A stretch of 64,000 nt of DNA. Source: Micropterix aruncella (lineage: Eukaryota; Arthropoda; Insecta; Lepidoptera; Micropterigidae). The notes below the pieces were generated by a model. It had not been told where the DNA came from. It saw only the letters and a program-made list of their open reading frames with translations, and searched no databases. Of the stretch, positions 8,488 to 21,050 are shown piece after piece (position 1 is the first letter of the stretch; the number at the start of each line of letters is the position of its first letter). The stretch is from NCBI GenBank assembly GCA_944548615.1, contig CALYMY010000086.1, positions 62,001 to 126,000 of the forward strand, given 5' to 3'. A program made the translations under genes and the position numbers.

Positions 8488-10161
8488 GACGAGGGAACTC
8501 CTCAACGGTCAACCGTAGAGACGTGAAATTTGGTATAGGCATTCCATTATGACGGCAATTACTAAGTTCCACCATGACATGGCTGCTGCACCCAGGGTTG
8601 GCTCCCGACGAGGGAACTCCTCAACGGTCACCGTAGAGACGTGAAATTTGTTATAGCCATTCCATTATGATGGCAATTACTAAGTTCCACCATGACATGG
8701 CTGCTGCACCCAGGGTTGGCTCCCGACGAGGGAACTCCTCAACGGTCAACCGTAGAGACGTGAAATTTGTTATAGCCATTCCATTATGATGGCAATTACT
8801 AAGTTCCACCATGACATGGCTGCTGCACCCAGGGTTGGCTCCCGACGAGGGAACTCCTCAACGGTCAACCGTAGAGACGTGAAATTTGGTATAGGCATTC
8901 CATTATGATGGCAATTTCTAAGTTCCACCATGACATGGCTGCTGCACCCAGGGTTGGCTCCCGACGAGGAAACTCCTCAACGGTCAACCGTAGAGACGTG
9001 AAATTTGGTATAGGCATTCCATTATGATGGCAATTTCTAAGTTCCACCATGACATCGCTGCTGCACCCAGGGTTGGCTCCCGACGAGGAAACTCCTCAAC
9101 GGTCAACCGTAGAGACGTGAAATTTGGTATAGGCATTCCATTATGATGGCAATTACTAAGTTCCACCATGACATGGCTGCTGCATCCAGGGTTGGCTCCC
9201 GACGAGGGAACTCCTCAACGGTCAACCGTAGAGACGTGAAATTTGGTATAGGCATTCCATTATGATGGCAATTACTAAGTTCCACCATGACATGGCTGCT
9301 GCACCCAGGGTTGGCTCCCGACGAGGGAACTCCTCAACGGTCAACCGTAGAGACGTGAAATTTGGTATAGGCATTCCATTATGATGGCAATTTCTAAGTT
9401 CCACCATGACATCGCTGCTGCACCCAGGGTTGGCTCCCGACGAGGAAACTCCTCAACGGTCAACCGTAGAGACGTGAAATTTGGTATAGGCATTCCATTA
9501 TGATGGCAATTACTAAGTTCCACCATGACATGGCTGCTGCATCCAGGGTTGGCTCCCGACGAGGGAACTCCTCAACGGTCAACCGTAGAGACGTGAAATT
9601 TGGTATAGGCATTCCATTATGATGGCAATTACTAAGTTCCACCATGACATGGCTGCTGCACCCAGGGTTGGCTCCCGACGAGGGAACTCCTCAACGGTCA
9701 ACCGTAGAGACGTGAAATTTGGTATAGGCATTCCGTTATGATGGCAATTTCTAAGTTCCACCATGACATGGCTGCTGCACCCAGGGTTGGCTCCCGACGA
9801 GGGAACTCCTCAACGGTCAACCGTAGAGACGTGAAATTTGGTATAGGCATTCCATTATTATGGCAATTTCTAAGTTCCACCATGACATCGCTGCTGCACC
9901 CAGGGTTGGCTCCCGACGAGGAAACTCCTCAACGGTCAACCGTAGAGACGTGAAATTTGGTATAGGCATTCCATTATGATGGCAATTACTAAGTTCCACC
10001 ATGACATGGCTGCTGCACCCAGGGTTGGCTCCCGACGAGGGAACTCCTCAACGGTCAACCGTAGAGACGTGAAATTTGGTATAGGCATTCCATTATGATG
10101 GCAATTACTAAGTTCCACCATGACATGGCTGCTGCACCCAGGGTTGGCTCCCGACGAGGGA
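8488..10161. repeat. A array 3 (14 x 119 bp + 9, one base missing)
   Basis: It begins with TATGACGGC like arrays 1, 4 and 6. The missing base is in GGTCACCGTAGAG near 8628 (normally GGTCAACCGTAGAG). A three-monomer pattern (TTTC/CATCG, TTAC/CATCC, TTAC/CACCC) repeats in the middle, and one monomer has CCGTTATG (9733). Confidence 0.96.
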
Positions 10162-11378
10162 AGCTTCATTTTGAACATAGAAATTGTTATGAAAAAATCA
10201 CATTTTTCGAAATAAATCGAGATAGAGTAAACCTACCGCGTTGCGGACTTTGGAGAGATCGACACCCCGCTTAAGCTCTACAAAATGGCATTTTTGAAAT
10301 TTTGACATTTTGAAAATTTTTATATAGAATTTCATTTTAAACATAGAAATTATAATGAAAAAATCACATTTTTCGAAAAAGATCGTGATAGAGTAAACCT
10401 ATAGCGTTACGGCGTTCGGACAGAACGACGGCCTTGGTATTCTCTTCGAAATGGCATTTTCGAAATTTTGACATTTTGAAATTTTTTATATAAACTTTCA
10501 TTTTGAACATAGAAATTGTTATGAATAAATGACATTTTTCAAAAAAGACCGTGATAGAGTAAATTAAACGCGTTACGGTGTTCCGGCAGAACGAAGGCCT
10601 TTGAAATCTCTACGAAATGGCATTTTCGAAATTTTGACATTTTGAAATTTTTTATACAAACTTTCATTTTGAACATAGAAATTGTTATGAATAAATGTCA
10701 TTTTTCGAAAAAGACCGTGATAGAGTAAATCAAACGCGTTACGGTGTTCGGACAGAACGAAGGCCTTTGAAAACTCTACGAAATGGCATTTTCGAAATTT
10801 TGACATTTTGAAATATTTTATATAAACTTTCATTTTGAACATAGAAATTGTTATGAAAAAATCACATTTTTCACAAAAGAACGAGATAGAGTAAATAAAA
10901 CGCGTTACGGTGTTTGGACAGAACGAAGGCCTTTGAAATCTCTACGAAATGGCATTTTCGAAATTTTGACATTTTGAAATTTTTTATATAAACTTTCATT
11001 TTGAACATAGAAATTGTTATGAATAAATGTCATTTTTCGAAAAAGACCGTGATAGAGTAAATAAAACGCGTTACGGTGTTCGGACAGAACGAAGGCCTTT
11101 GAAATCTCTACGAAATGGCATTTTCGAAATTTTGACATTTTGAAATTTTTTATACAAACTTTCATTTTGGACATAGAAATTGTTATGAATAAATGTCATT
11201 TTTCGAAAAAGACCGTGATAGAGTAAATCAAACGCGTTACGTTGTTCGGGCAGAACGAAGGCCTTTGAAATCTCTACGAAATGGCATTTTCGAAATTTTG
11301 ACATTTTGAAATTTTTTATATAAACTTTCATTTTGAACATAGAAATTGTTATGAAAAAATCACATTTTTCGAAATAAA
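10162..11378. repeat. B array 3 (7 x 166 bp + 55)
   Basis: Standard-length array, with GATAGAG rather than GATACAG in the first monomer. Confidence 0.96.
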
Positions 11379-11391
11379 TTGGCTCCCGACG

Positions 11392-12098
11392 TTTGAGGGC
11401 TATTTCGCTAAAAGGCATCAATTATAGTCCTCCCTGTTTATTATTATCTAATAGAGTTTTGCTTTGCGCATCTAACGCTTCTTTTAATTTTCAAATCTGA
11501 TTAATATTAACGGAATTATAGACGATTTAATATCTGTATAGGTATATTGATTTATCGATTTAACGGTTTTGTTTCCATAGTAACGAGCTCGGGCGGTGGC
11601 CCGACTCGCAATAGAATATTTATCGATTTAACGATTTCTGTTTCTATGGTAACTTCAGCCCTCGTCATACTTGCAAAAGTTTATTTATCGATTTTACGAT
11701 TTTTGTTTTCAATAGTAGCGATCCGAGCCAAGGGAGTTTTAGTATTTTTCCCGCGGCTTCGTTTAATAAATTAAATATTATATTCTTTATTTTATCATAT
11801 ACACACAAGCGAGGTGTCAAAAGATAGGGTTTTAGAACGCTTTTCATTTCATTGCTTCTGCTTTTTATCTCGTCTTCTTCTTCTTCTTTTTTTACTTTTC
11901 AATACTATTTAATCTGTGCTTTTTCATTTTCATTTTCAGTGCCTTTGATCAACGAGAAGAGACAATATGGAGACCACAGAAATAGAAGTGCCGTTTCGGA
12001 ATTTCGAAGAAATACCGGAACGAGCCAGAGATATTGCCCGCGAGGCGTTAAACGAATTAAAAGGAGTAAACAACCTACGGAAAGAGGTACGTGACAAG
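11392..12098 (+). repeat. Module C4
   Basis: Equivalent of C1 in the 10118-bp duplication, with the TCTTTTTTTAC tract. I saw no differences from C1. Confidence 0.93.
11967..12086 (+). CDS. Candidate first coding exon, copy 4
   Basis: Intact 40-codon frame with GTACGTGAC donor; exon 11940-12086. Read-through would stop at 12137. Confidence 0.42.
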
Positions 12099-12583
12099 GA
12101 CGAGGGAACTCCTCAACGGTCAACCGTAGAGACGTGAAATTTGGTATAGGCATTCCATTATGACGGCAATTACTAAGTTCCACCATGACATGGCTGCTGC
12201 ACCCAGGGTTGGCTCCCGACGAGGGAACTCCTCAACGGTCAACCGTAGAGACGTGAAATTTGTTATAGCCATTCCATTATGATGGCAATTACTAAGTTCC
12301 ACCATGACATGGCTGCTGCACCCAGGGTTGGCTCCCGACGAGGGAACTCCTCAACGGTCAACCGTAGAGACGTGAAATTTGTTATAGCCATTCCATTATG
12401 ATGGCAATTACTAAGTTCCACCATGACATGGCTGCTGCACCCAGGGTTGGCTCCCGACGAGGGAACTCCTCAACGGTCAACCGTAGAGACGTGAAATTTG
12501 GTATAGGCATTCCATTATGATGGCAATTTCTAAGTTCCACCATGACATGGCTGCTGCACCCAGGGTTGGCTCCCGACGAGGGA
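12099..12583. repeat. A array 4 (4 x 119 bp + 9)
   Basis: Matches A array 1 monomer for monomer, including TATGACGGC in the first. Confidence 0.96.
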
Positions 12584-13302
12584 AGCTTCATTTTGAACAT
12601 AGAAATTGTTATGAAAAAATCACATTTTTCAAAATAAATCGAGATAGAGTAAACCTACCGCGTTGCGGACTTTGGAGAGATCGACACCCCGCTTAAGCTC
12701 TACAAAATGGCATTTTTGAAATTTTGACATTTTGAAAATTTTTATATAGAATTTCATTTTAAACATAGAAATTATAATGAAAAAATCACATTTTTCGAAA
12801 AAGATCGTGATAGAGTAAACCTATAGCGTTACGGCGTTTGGACAGAACGACGGCCTTTGAAATCTCTACGAAATGGCATTTTCGAAATTTTGACATTTTG
12901 AAATATTTTATATAAACTTTCATTTTGAACATAGAAATTGTTATGAATAAATGTCATTTTTCGAAAAAGACCGTGATAGAGTAAATAAAACGCGTTACGG
13001 TGTTCGGACAGAACGAAGGCCTTTGAAATCTCTACGAAATGGCATTTTCGAAATTTTGACATTTTGAAATTTTTTATACAAACTTTCATTTTGGACATAG
13101 AAATTGTTATGAATAAATGTCATTTTTCGAAAAAGACCGTGATAGAGTAAATCAAACGCGTTACGTTGTTCGGGCAGAACGAAGGCCTTTGAAATCTCTA
13201 CGAAATGGCATTTTCGAAATTTTGACATTTTGAAATTTTTTATATAAACTTTCATTTTGAACATAGAAATTGTTATGAAAAAATCACATTTTTCGAAATA
13301 AA
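12584..13302. repeat. B array 4 (4 x 166 bp + 55)
   Basis: Same internal deletion join and TTCAAAATAAATCG variant as B array 1. Confidence 0.96.
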
Positions 13303-13315
13303 TTGGCTCCCGACG

Positions 13316-14022
13316 TTTGAGGGCTATTTCGCTAAAAGGCATCAATTAAATTCCTCCCTGTTTATTATTATCTAATAGAGATTTGCTTTGCGCATCTAAC
13401 GCTTCTTTTAATTTTCAAATCTGATTAATATTAACGGAATTATAGACGATTTAATATCTGTATAGGTATATTGATTTATCGATTTAACGGTTTTGTTTCC
13501 ATAGTAACGAGCTCGGGCGGTGGCCCGACTCGCAATAGAATATTTATCGATTTAACGATTTCTGTTTCTATGGTAACTTCAGCCCTCGTCATACTTGCAA
13601 AAGTTTATTTATCGATTTTACGATTTTTGTTTTCAATAGTAGCGATCCGAGCCAAGGGAGTTTTAGTATTTTTCCCGCGGCTTCGTTTAATAAATTAAAT
13701 ATTATATTCTTTATTTTATCATATACACACAAGCGAGGTGTCAAAAGATAGGGTTTTAGAACGCTTTTCATTTCATTGCTTCTGATTTTTATCTCGTCTT
13801 CTTCTTCTTCTTTAATTACTTTTCAATACTATTTAATCTGTGCTTTTTCATTTTCATTTTCAGTGCCTTTGATCAACGAGAAGAGACAATATGGAGACCA
13901 CAGAAATAGAAGTGCCGTTTCGGAATTTCGAAGAAATACCGGAACGAGCCAGAGATATTGCCCGCGAGGCGTTAAACGAATTAAAAGGAGTAAACAACCT
14001 ACGGAAAGAGGTACGTGACAAG
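13316..14022 (+). repeat. Module C5
   Basis: Equivalent of C2, with the private change TTCTGATTTTT near 13780 just before the pyrimidine tract. Confidence 0.93.
13891..14010 (+). CDS. Candidate first coding exon, copy 5
   Basis: Intact 40-codon frame with GTACGTGAC donor; exon 13864-14010. Read-through would stop at 14061. Confidence 0.42.
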
Positions 14023-15578
14023 GACGAGGGAACTCCTCAACGGTCAACCGTAGAGACGTGAAATTTGGTATAGGCATTCCATTATGATGGCAATTACTAA
14101 GTTCCACCATGACATGGCTGCTGCACCCAGGGTTGGCTCCCGACGAGGGAACTCCTCAACGGTCAACCCTAGAGACGTGAAATTTGTTATAGCCATTCCA
14201 TTATGATGGCAATTACTAAGTTCCACCATGACATGGCTGCTGCACCCAGGGTTGGCTCCCGACGAGGGAACTCCTCAACCGTCAACCGTAGAGACGTGAA
14301 ATTTGGTATAGGCATTCCATTATGATGGCAATTTCTAAGTTCCACCATGACATCGCTGCTGCACCCAGGGTTGGCTCCCGACGAGGGAACTCCTCAACGG
14401 TCAACCGTAGAGACGTGAAATTTGGTATAGGCATTCCATTATGATGACAATTACTAAGTTCCACCATGACATGGCTGCTGCACCCAGGGTTGGCTCCCGA
14501 CGAGGGAACTCCTCAACGGTCAACCGTAGAGACGTGAAATTTGGTATAGGCATTCCATTATGATGGCAATTTCTAAGTTCCACCATGACATCGCTGCTGC
14601 ACTCAGGGTTGGCTCCCGACGAGGAAACTCCTCAACGGTCAACCGTAGAGACGTGAAATTTGGTATAGGCATTCCATTATGATGGCAATTTCTAAGTTCC
14701 ACCATGACATCGCTGCTGCACCCAGGGTTTGCTCCCGACGAGGAAACTCCTCAACGGTCAACCGTAGAGACGTGAAATTTGGTATAGGCATTCCATTATG
14801 ATGGCAATTTCTAAGTTCCACCATGACATCGCTGCTGCACCCAGGGTTGGCTCCCGACGAGGAAACTCCTCAACGGTCAACCGTAGAGACGTGAAATTTG
14901 GTATAGGCATTCCATTATGATGGCAATTACTAAGTTCCACCATGACATGGCTGCTGCATCCAGGGTTGGCTCCCGACGAGGGAACTCCTCAACGGTCAAC
15001 CGTAGAGACGTGAAATTTGGTATAGGCATTCCATTATGATGGCAATTACTAAGTTCCACCATGACATGGCTGCTGCACCCAGGGTTGGCTCCCGACGAGG
15101 GAACTCCTCAACGGTCAACCGTAGAGACGTGAAATTTGGTATAGGCATTCCATTATGATGGCAATTTGTAAGTTCCACCATGACATGGCTGCTGCACCCA
15201 GGGTTGGCTCCCGACGAGGGAACTCCTCAACGGTCAACCGTAGAGACGTGAAATTTGGTATAGGCATTCCATTATTATGGCAATTTCTAAGTTCCACCAT
15301 GACATCGCTGCTGCACCCAGGGTTGGCTCCCGACGAGGAAACTCCTCAACGGTCAACCGTAGAGACGTGAAATTTGGTATAGGCATTCCATTATGATGGC
15401 AATTACTAAGTTCCACCATGACATGGCTGCTGCACCCAGGGTTGGCTCCCGACGAGGGAACTCCTCAACGGTCAACCGTAGAGACGTGAAATTTGGTATA
15501 GGCATTCCATTATGATGGCAATTACTAAGTTCCACCATGACATGGCTGCTGCACCCAGGGTTGGCTCCCGACGAGGGA
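14023..15578. repeat. A array 5 (13 x 119 bp + 9)
   Basis: Same order of monomer variants as A array 2, including CTCAACCGTC, ATGATGACAATT, CACTCAGGG and GGTTTGCTCC. Confidence 0.96.
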
Positions 15579-16795
15579 AGCTTCATTTTGAACATAGAAA
15601 TTGTTATGAAAAAATCACATTTTTCGAAATAAATCGAGATACAGTAAACCTACCGCGTTGCGGACTTTGGAGAGATCGACACCCCGCTTAAGCTCTACAA
15701 AATGGCATTTTTGAAATTTTGACATTTTGAAAATTTTTATATAGAATTTCATTTTAAACATAGAAATTATAATGAAAAAATCACATTTTTCGAAAAAGAT
15801 CGTGATAGAGTAAACCTATAGCGTTACGGCGTTCGGACAGAACGACGGCCTTGGTATTCTCTTCGAAATGGCATTTTCGAAATTTTGACATTTTGAAATT
15901 TTTTATATAAACTTTCATTTTGAACATAGAAATTGTTATGAATAAATGACATTTTTCAAAAAAGACCGTGATAGAGTAAATTAAACGCGTTACGGTGTTC
16001 CGGCAGAACGAAGGCCTTTGAAATCTCTACGAAATGGCATTTTCGAAATTTTGACATTTTGAAATTTTTTATACAAACTTTCATTTTGAACATAGAAATT
16101 GTTATGAATAAATGTCATTTTTCGAAAAAGACCGTGATAGAGTAAATCAAACGCGTTACGGTGTTCGGACAGAACGAAGGCCTTTGAAAACTCTACGAAA
16201 TGGCATTTTCGAAATTTTGACATTTTGAAATATTTTATATAAACTTTCATTTTGAACATAGAAATTGTTATGAAAAAATCACATTTTTCACAAAAGAACG
16301 AGATAGAGTAAATAAAACGCGTTACGGTGTTTGGACAGAACGAAGGCCTTTGAAATCTCTACGAAATGGCATTTTCGAAATTTTGACATTTTGAAATTTT
16401 TTATATAAACTTTCATTTTGAACATAGAAATTGTTATGAATAAATGTCATTTTTCGAAAAAGACCGTGATAGAGTAAATAAAACGCGTTACGGTGTTCGG
16501 ACAGAACGAAGGCCTTTGAAATCTCTACGAAATGGCATTTTCGAAATTTTGACATTTTGAAATTTTTTATACAAACTTTCATTTTGGACATAGAAATTGT
16601 TATGAATAAATGTCATTTTTCGAAAAAGACCGTGATAGAGTAAATCAAACGCGTTACGTTGTTCGGGCAGAACGAAGGCCTTTGAAATCTCTACGAAATG
16701 GCATTTTCGAAATTTTGACATTTTGAAATTTTTTATATAAACTTTCATTTTGAACATAGAAATTGTTATGAAAAAATCACATTTTTCGAAATAAA
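15579..16795. repeat. B array 5 (7 x 166 bp + 55)
   Basis: Same as B array 2, with GATACAG. Confidence 0.96.
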
Positions 16796-16808
16796 TTGGC
16801 TCCCGACG

Positions 16809-17515
16809 TTTGAGGGCTATTTCGCTAAAAGGCATCAATTATAGTCCTCCCTGTTTATTATTATCTAATAGAGTTTTGCTTTGCGCATCTAACGCTTCTT
16901 TTAATTTTCAAATCTGATTAATATTAACGGAATTATAGACGATTTAATATCTGTATAGGTATATTGATTTATCGATTTAACGGTTTTGTTTCCATAGTAA
17001 CGAGCTCGGGCGGTGGCCCGACTCGCAATAGAATATTTATCGATTTAACGATTTCTGTTTCTATGGTAACTTCAGCCCTCGTCATACTTGCAAAAGTTTA
17101 TTTATCGATTTTACGATTTTTGTTTTCAATAGTAGCGATCCGAGCCAAGGGAGTTTTAGTATTTTTCCCGCGGCTTCGTTTAATAAATTAAATATTATAT
17201 TCTTTATTTTATCATATACACACAAGCGAGGTGTCAAAAGATAGGGTTTTAGAACGCTTTTCATTTCATTGCTTCTGCTTTTTATCTCGTCTTCTTCTTC
17301 TTCTTTTTTTACTTTTCAATACTATTTAATCTGTGCTTTTTCATTTTCATTTTCAGTGCCTTTGATCAACGAGAAGAGACAATATGGAGACCACAGAAAT
17401 AGAAGTGCCGTTTCGGAATTTCGAAGAAATACCGGAACGAGCCAGAGATATTGCCCGCGAGGCGTTAAACGAATTAAAAGGAGTAAACAACCTACGGAAA
17501 GAGGTACGTGACAAG
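16809..17515 (+). repeat. Module C6 (empty-site counterpart of C3)
   Basis: It has the TCTTTTTTTAC tract and an uninterrupted CTTTTCAATACTATTT at the point where C3 carries the RTE. This gives the exact pre-insertion sequence. Confidence 0.93.
17384..17503 (+). CDS. Candidate first coding exon, copy 6
   Basis: Intact 40-codon frame with GTACGTGAC donor; exon 17357-17503. Read-through would stop at 17554. It retains the G lost in copy 3. Confidence 0.42.
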
Positions 17516-19071
17516 GACGAGGGAACTCCTCAACGGTCAACCGTAGAGACGTGAAATTTGGTATAGGCATTCCATTATGACGGCAATTACTAAGTTCCAC
17601 CATGACATGGCTGCTGCACCCAGGGTTGGCTCCCGACGAGGGAACTCCTCAACGGTCAACCGTAGAGACGTGAAATTTGTTATAGCCATTCCATTATGAT
17701 GGCAATTACTAAGTTCCACCATGACATGGCTGCTGCACCCAGGGTTGGCTCCCGACGAGGGAACTCCTCAACGGTCAACCGTAGAGACGTGAAATTTGGT
17801 ATAGGCATTCCATTATGATGGCAATTTCTAAGTTCCACCATGACATGGCTGCTGCACCCAGGGTTGGCTCCCGACGAGGAAACTCCTCAACGGTCAACCG
17901 TAGAGACGTGAAATTTGGTATAGGCATTCCATTATGATGGCAATTTCTAAGTTCCACCATGACATCGCTGCTGCACCCAGGGTTGGCTCCCGACGAGGAA
18001 ACTCCTCAACGGTCAACCGTAGAGACGTGAAATTTGGTATAGGCATTCCATTATGATGGCAATTACTAAGTTCCACCATGACATGGCTGCTGCATCCAGG
18101 GTTGGCTCCCGACGAGGGAACTCCTCAACGGTCAACCGTAGAGACGTGAAATTTGGTATAGGCATTCCATTATGATGGCAATTACTAAGTTCCACCATGA
18201 CATGGCTGCTGCACCCAGGGTTGGCTCCCGACGAGGGAACTCCTCAACGGTCAACCGTAGAGACGTGAAATTTGGTATAGGCATTCCATTATGATGGCAA
18301 TTTCTAAGTTCCACCATGACATCGCTGCTGCACCCAGGGTTGGCTCCCGACGAGGAAACTCCTCAACGGTCAACCGTAGAGACGTGAAATTTGGTATAGG
18401 CATTCCATTATGATGGCAATTACTAAGTTCCACCATGACATGGCTGCTGCATCCAGGGTTGGCTCCCGACGAGGGAACTCCTCAACGGTCAACCGTAGAG
18501 ACGTGAAATTTGGTATAGGCATTCCATTATGATGGCAATTACTAAGTTCCACCATGACATGGCTGCTGCACCCAGGGTTGGCTCCCGACGAGGGAACTCC
18601 TCAACGGTCAACCGTAGAGACGTGAAATTTGGTATAGGCATTCCGTTATGATGGCAATTTCTAAGTTCCACCATGACATGGCTGCTGCACCCAGGGTTGG
18701 CTCCCGACGAGGGAACTCCTCAACGGTCAACCGTAGAGACGTGAAATTTGGTATAGGCATTCCATTATTATGGCAATTTCTAAGTTCCACCATGACATCG
18801 CTGCTGCACCCAGGGTTGGCTCCCGACGAGGAAACTCCTCAACGGTCAACCGTAGAGACGTGAAATTTGGTATAGGCATTCCATTATGATGGCAATTACT
18901 AAGTTCCACCATGACATGGCTGCTGCACCCAGGGTTGGCTCCCGACGAGGGAACTCCTCAACGGTCAACCGTAGAGACGTGAAATTTGGTATAGGCATTC
19001 CATTATGATGGCAATTACTAAGTTCCACCATGACATGGCTGCTGCACCCAGGGTTGGCTCCCGACGAGGGA
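17516..19071. repeat. A array 6 (13 x 119 bp + 9)
   Basis: Matches A array 3 except for one fewer TTATAGCC monomer and no single-base deletion. Confidence 0.96.
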
Positions 19072-20288
19072 AGCTTCATTTTGAACATAGAAATTGTTAT
19101 GAAAAAATCACATTTTTCGAAATAAATCGAGATAGAGTAAACCTACCGCGTTGCGGACTTTGGAGAGATCGACACCCCGCTTAAGCTCTACAAAATGGCA
19201 TTTTTGAAATTTTGACATTTTGAAAATTTTTATATAGAATTTCATTTTAAACATAGAAATTATAATGAAAAAATCACATTTTTCGAAAAAGATCGTGATA
19301 GAGTAAACCTATAGCGTTACGACGTTCGGACAGAACGACGGCCTTGGTATTCTCTTCGAAATGGCATTTTCGAAATTTTGACATTTTGAAATTTTTTATA
19401 TAAACTTTCATTTTGAACATAGAAATTGTTATGAATAAATGACATTTTTCAAAAAAGACCGTGATAGAGTAAATTAAACGCGTTACAGTGTTCCGGCAGA
19501 ACGAAGGCCTTTGAAATCTCTACGAAATGGCATTTTCGAAATTTTGACATTTTGAAATTTTTTATACAAACTTTCATTTTGAACATAGAAATTGTTATGA
19601 ATAAATGTCATTTTTCGAAAAAGACTGTGATAGAGTAAATCAAACGCGTTACGGTGTTCGGACAGAACGAAGGCCTTTGAAAACTCTACGAAATGGCATT
19701 TTCGAAATTTTGACATTTTGAAATATTTTATATAAACTTTCATTTTGAACATAGAAATTGTTATGAAAAAATCACATTTTTCACAAAAGAACGAGATAGA
19801 GTAAATAAAACGCGTTACGGTGTTTGGACAGAACGAAGGCCTTTGAAATCTCTACGAAATGGCATTTTCGAAATTTTGACATTTTGAATTTTTTTATATA
19901 AACTTTCATTTTGAACATAGAAATTGTTATGAATAAATGTCATTTTTCGAAAAAGACCGTGATAGAGTAAATAAAACGCGTTACGGTGTTCGGACAGAAC
20001 GAAGGCCTTTGAAATCTCTACGAAATGGCATTTTCGAAATTTTGACATTTTGAAATTTTTTATACAAACTTTCATTTTGGACATAGAAATTGTTATGAAT
20101 AAATGTCATTTTTCGAAAAAGACCGTGATAGAGTAAATCAAACGCGTTACGTTGTTCGGGCAGAACGAAGGCCTTTGAAATCTCTACGAAATGGCATTTT
20201 CGAAATTTTGACATTTTGAAATTTTTTATATAAACTTTCATTTTGAACATAGAAATTGTTATGAAAAAATCACATTTTTCGAAATAAA
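19072..20288. repeat. B array 6 (7 x 166 bp + 55)
   Basis: It carries TACGACGTTCGG (19318) and TTTTGAATTTTTTT near 19882, both shared only with B array 7, plus AAGACTGTG near 19620, which is also in arrays 7, 8, 10, 11, 14 and 15. Confidence 0.96.
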
Positions 20289-20876
20289 TTGGCTCCCGAC
20301 GTTTGAGGGCTATTTCGCTAAAAGGCATCAATTATAGTCCTCCCTGTTTATTATTATCTAATAGAGTTTTGCTTTGCGCATCTAACGCTTCTTTTAATTT
20401 TCAAATCTGATTAATATTAACGGAATTATAGACGATTTAATATCTGTATAGGTATATTGATTTATCGATTTAACGGTTTTGTTTCCATAGTAACGAGCTC
20501 GGGCGGTGGCCCGACTCGCAATAGAATATTTATCGATTTAACGATTTCTGTTTCTATGGTAACTTCAGCCCTCGTCATACTTGCAAAAGTTTATTTATCG
20601 ATTTTACGATTTTTGTTTTCAATAGTAGCGATCCGAGCCAAGGGAGTTTTAGTATTTTTCCCGCGGCTTCGTTTAATAAATTAAATATTATATTCTTTAT
20701 TTTATCATATACACACAAGCGAGGTGTCAAAAGATAGGGTTTTAGAACGCTTTTCATTTCATTGCTTCTGCTTTTTATCTCGTCTTCTTCTTCTTCTTTA
20801 ATTACTTTTCAATACTATTTAATCTGTGCTTTTTCATTTTCATTTTCAGTGCCTTTGATCAACGAGAAGAGACAAT

Positions 20877-21050
20877 ATGGAGACCACAGAAATAGAAGTG
20901 CCGTTTCGGAATTTCGAAGAAATACCGGAACGAGCCAGAGATATTGCCCGCGAGGCGTTAAACGAATTAAAAGGAGTAAACAACCTACGGTTATGCGGAG
21001 AGCATTCGACGGTCGACGCGGAGTTAGATTCGACGAATCAAACTTCATAA
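20877..21050 (+). pseudogene. Candidate first coding exon, copy 7, split by RTE
   Basis: The exon starts normally at 20850 and reads METTEIE to NNLR, then runs into the retrotransposon after 20990 and stops at TAA 21048-21050. The last 16 exon bases and the GTACGTGAC donor reappear after the insertion because of the target duplication. A long + strand frame at 20762-21904 joins upstream intron sequence, a non-METT frame of the exon and the RT, but this is chance. Confidence 0.6.
20977..20990. repeat. Target-site duplication of RTE copy 2 (left)
   Basis: TAAACAACCTACGG, 14 bases, repeated perfectly at 21922-21935. The other C modules have it once. Confidence 0.93.

Larger units (their letters stand above)
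1..10118. repeat. Large duplicated block, left copy (offset 10118)
   Basis: The window start matches 10119 onward: the (A,B) monomer-count series 4,4 then 13,7 recurs, followed by a third C. Only scattered single-base differences were seen, such as GATACAG at 111-117 versus GATAGAG in the right copy and TTCTGCTTTT versus TTCTGATTTT in the second C module. The match continues past the RTE insertion at 7203-8287, which only this copy has, with one extra A monomer. The left limit lies outside the window. Confidence 0.9.
10119..19071. repeat. Large duplicated block, right copy (offset 10118)
   Basis: This copy is collinear with the window start up to the equivalent of 7202, where it shows the uninterrupted empty site (CTTTTCAATACTATTTAATC) near 17313. 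After that point it resumes matching the left copy at offset 9027-9028, changing to about 8910 once one 119-bp monomer is lost from the A array. Confidence 0.9.
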
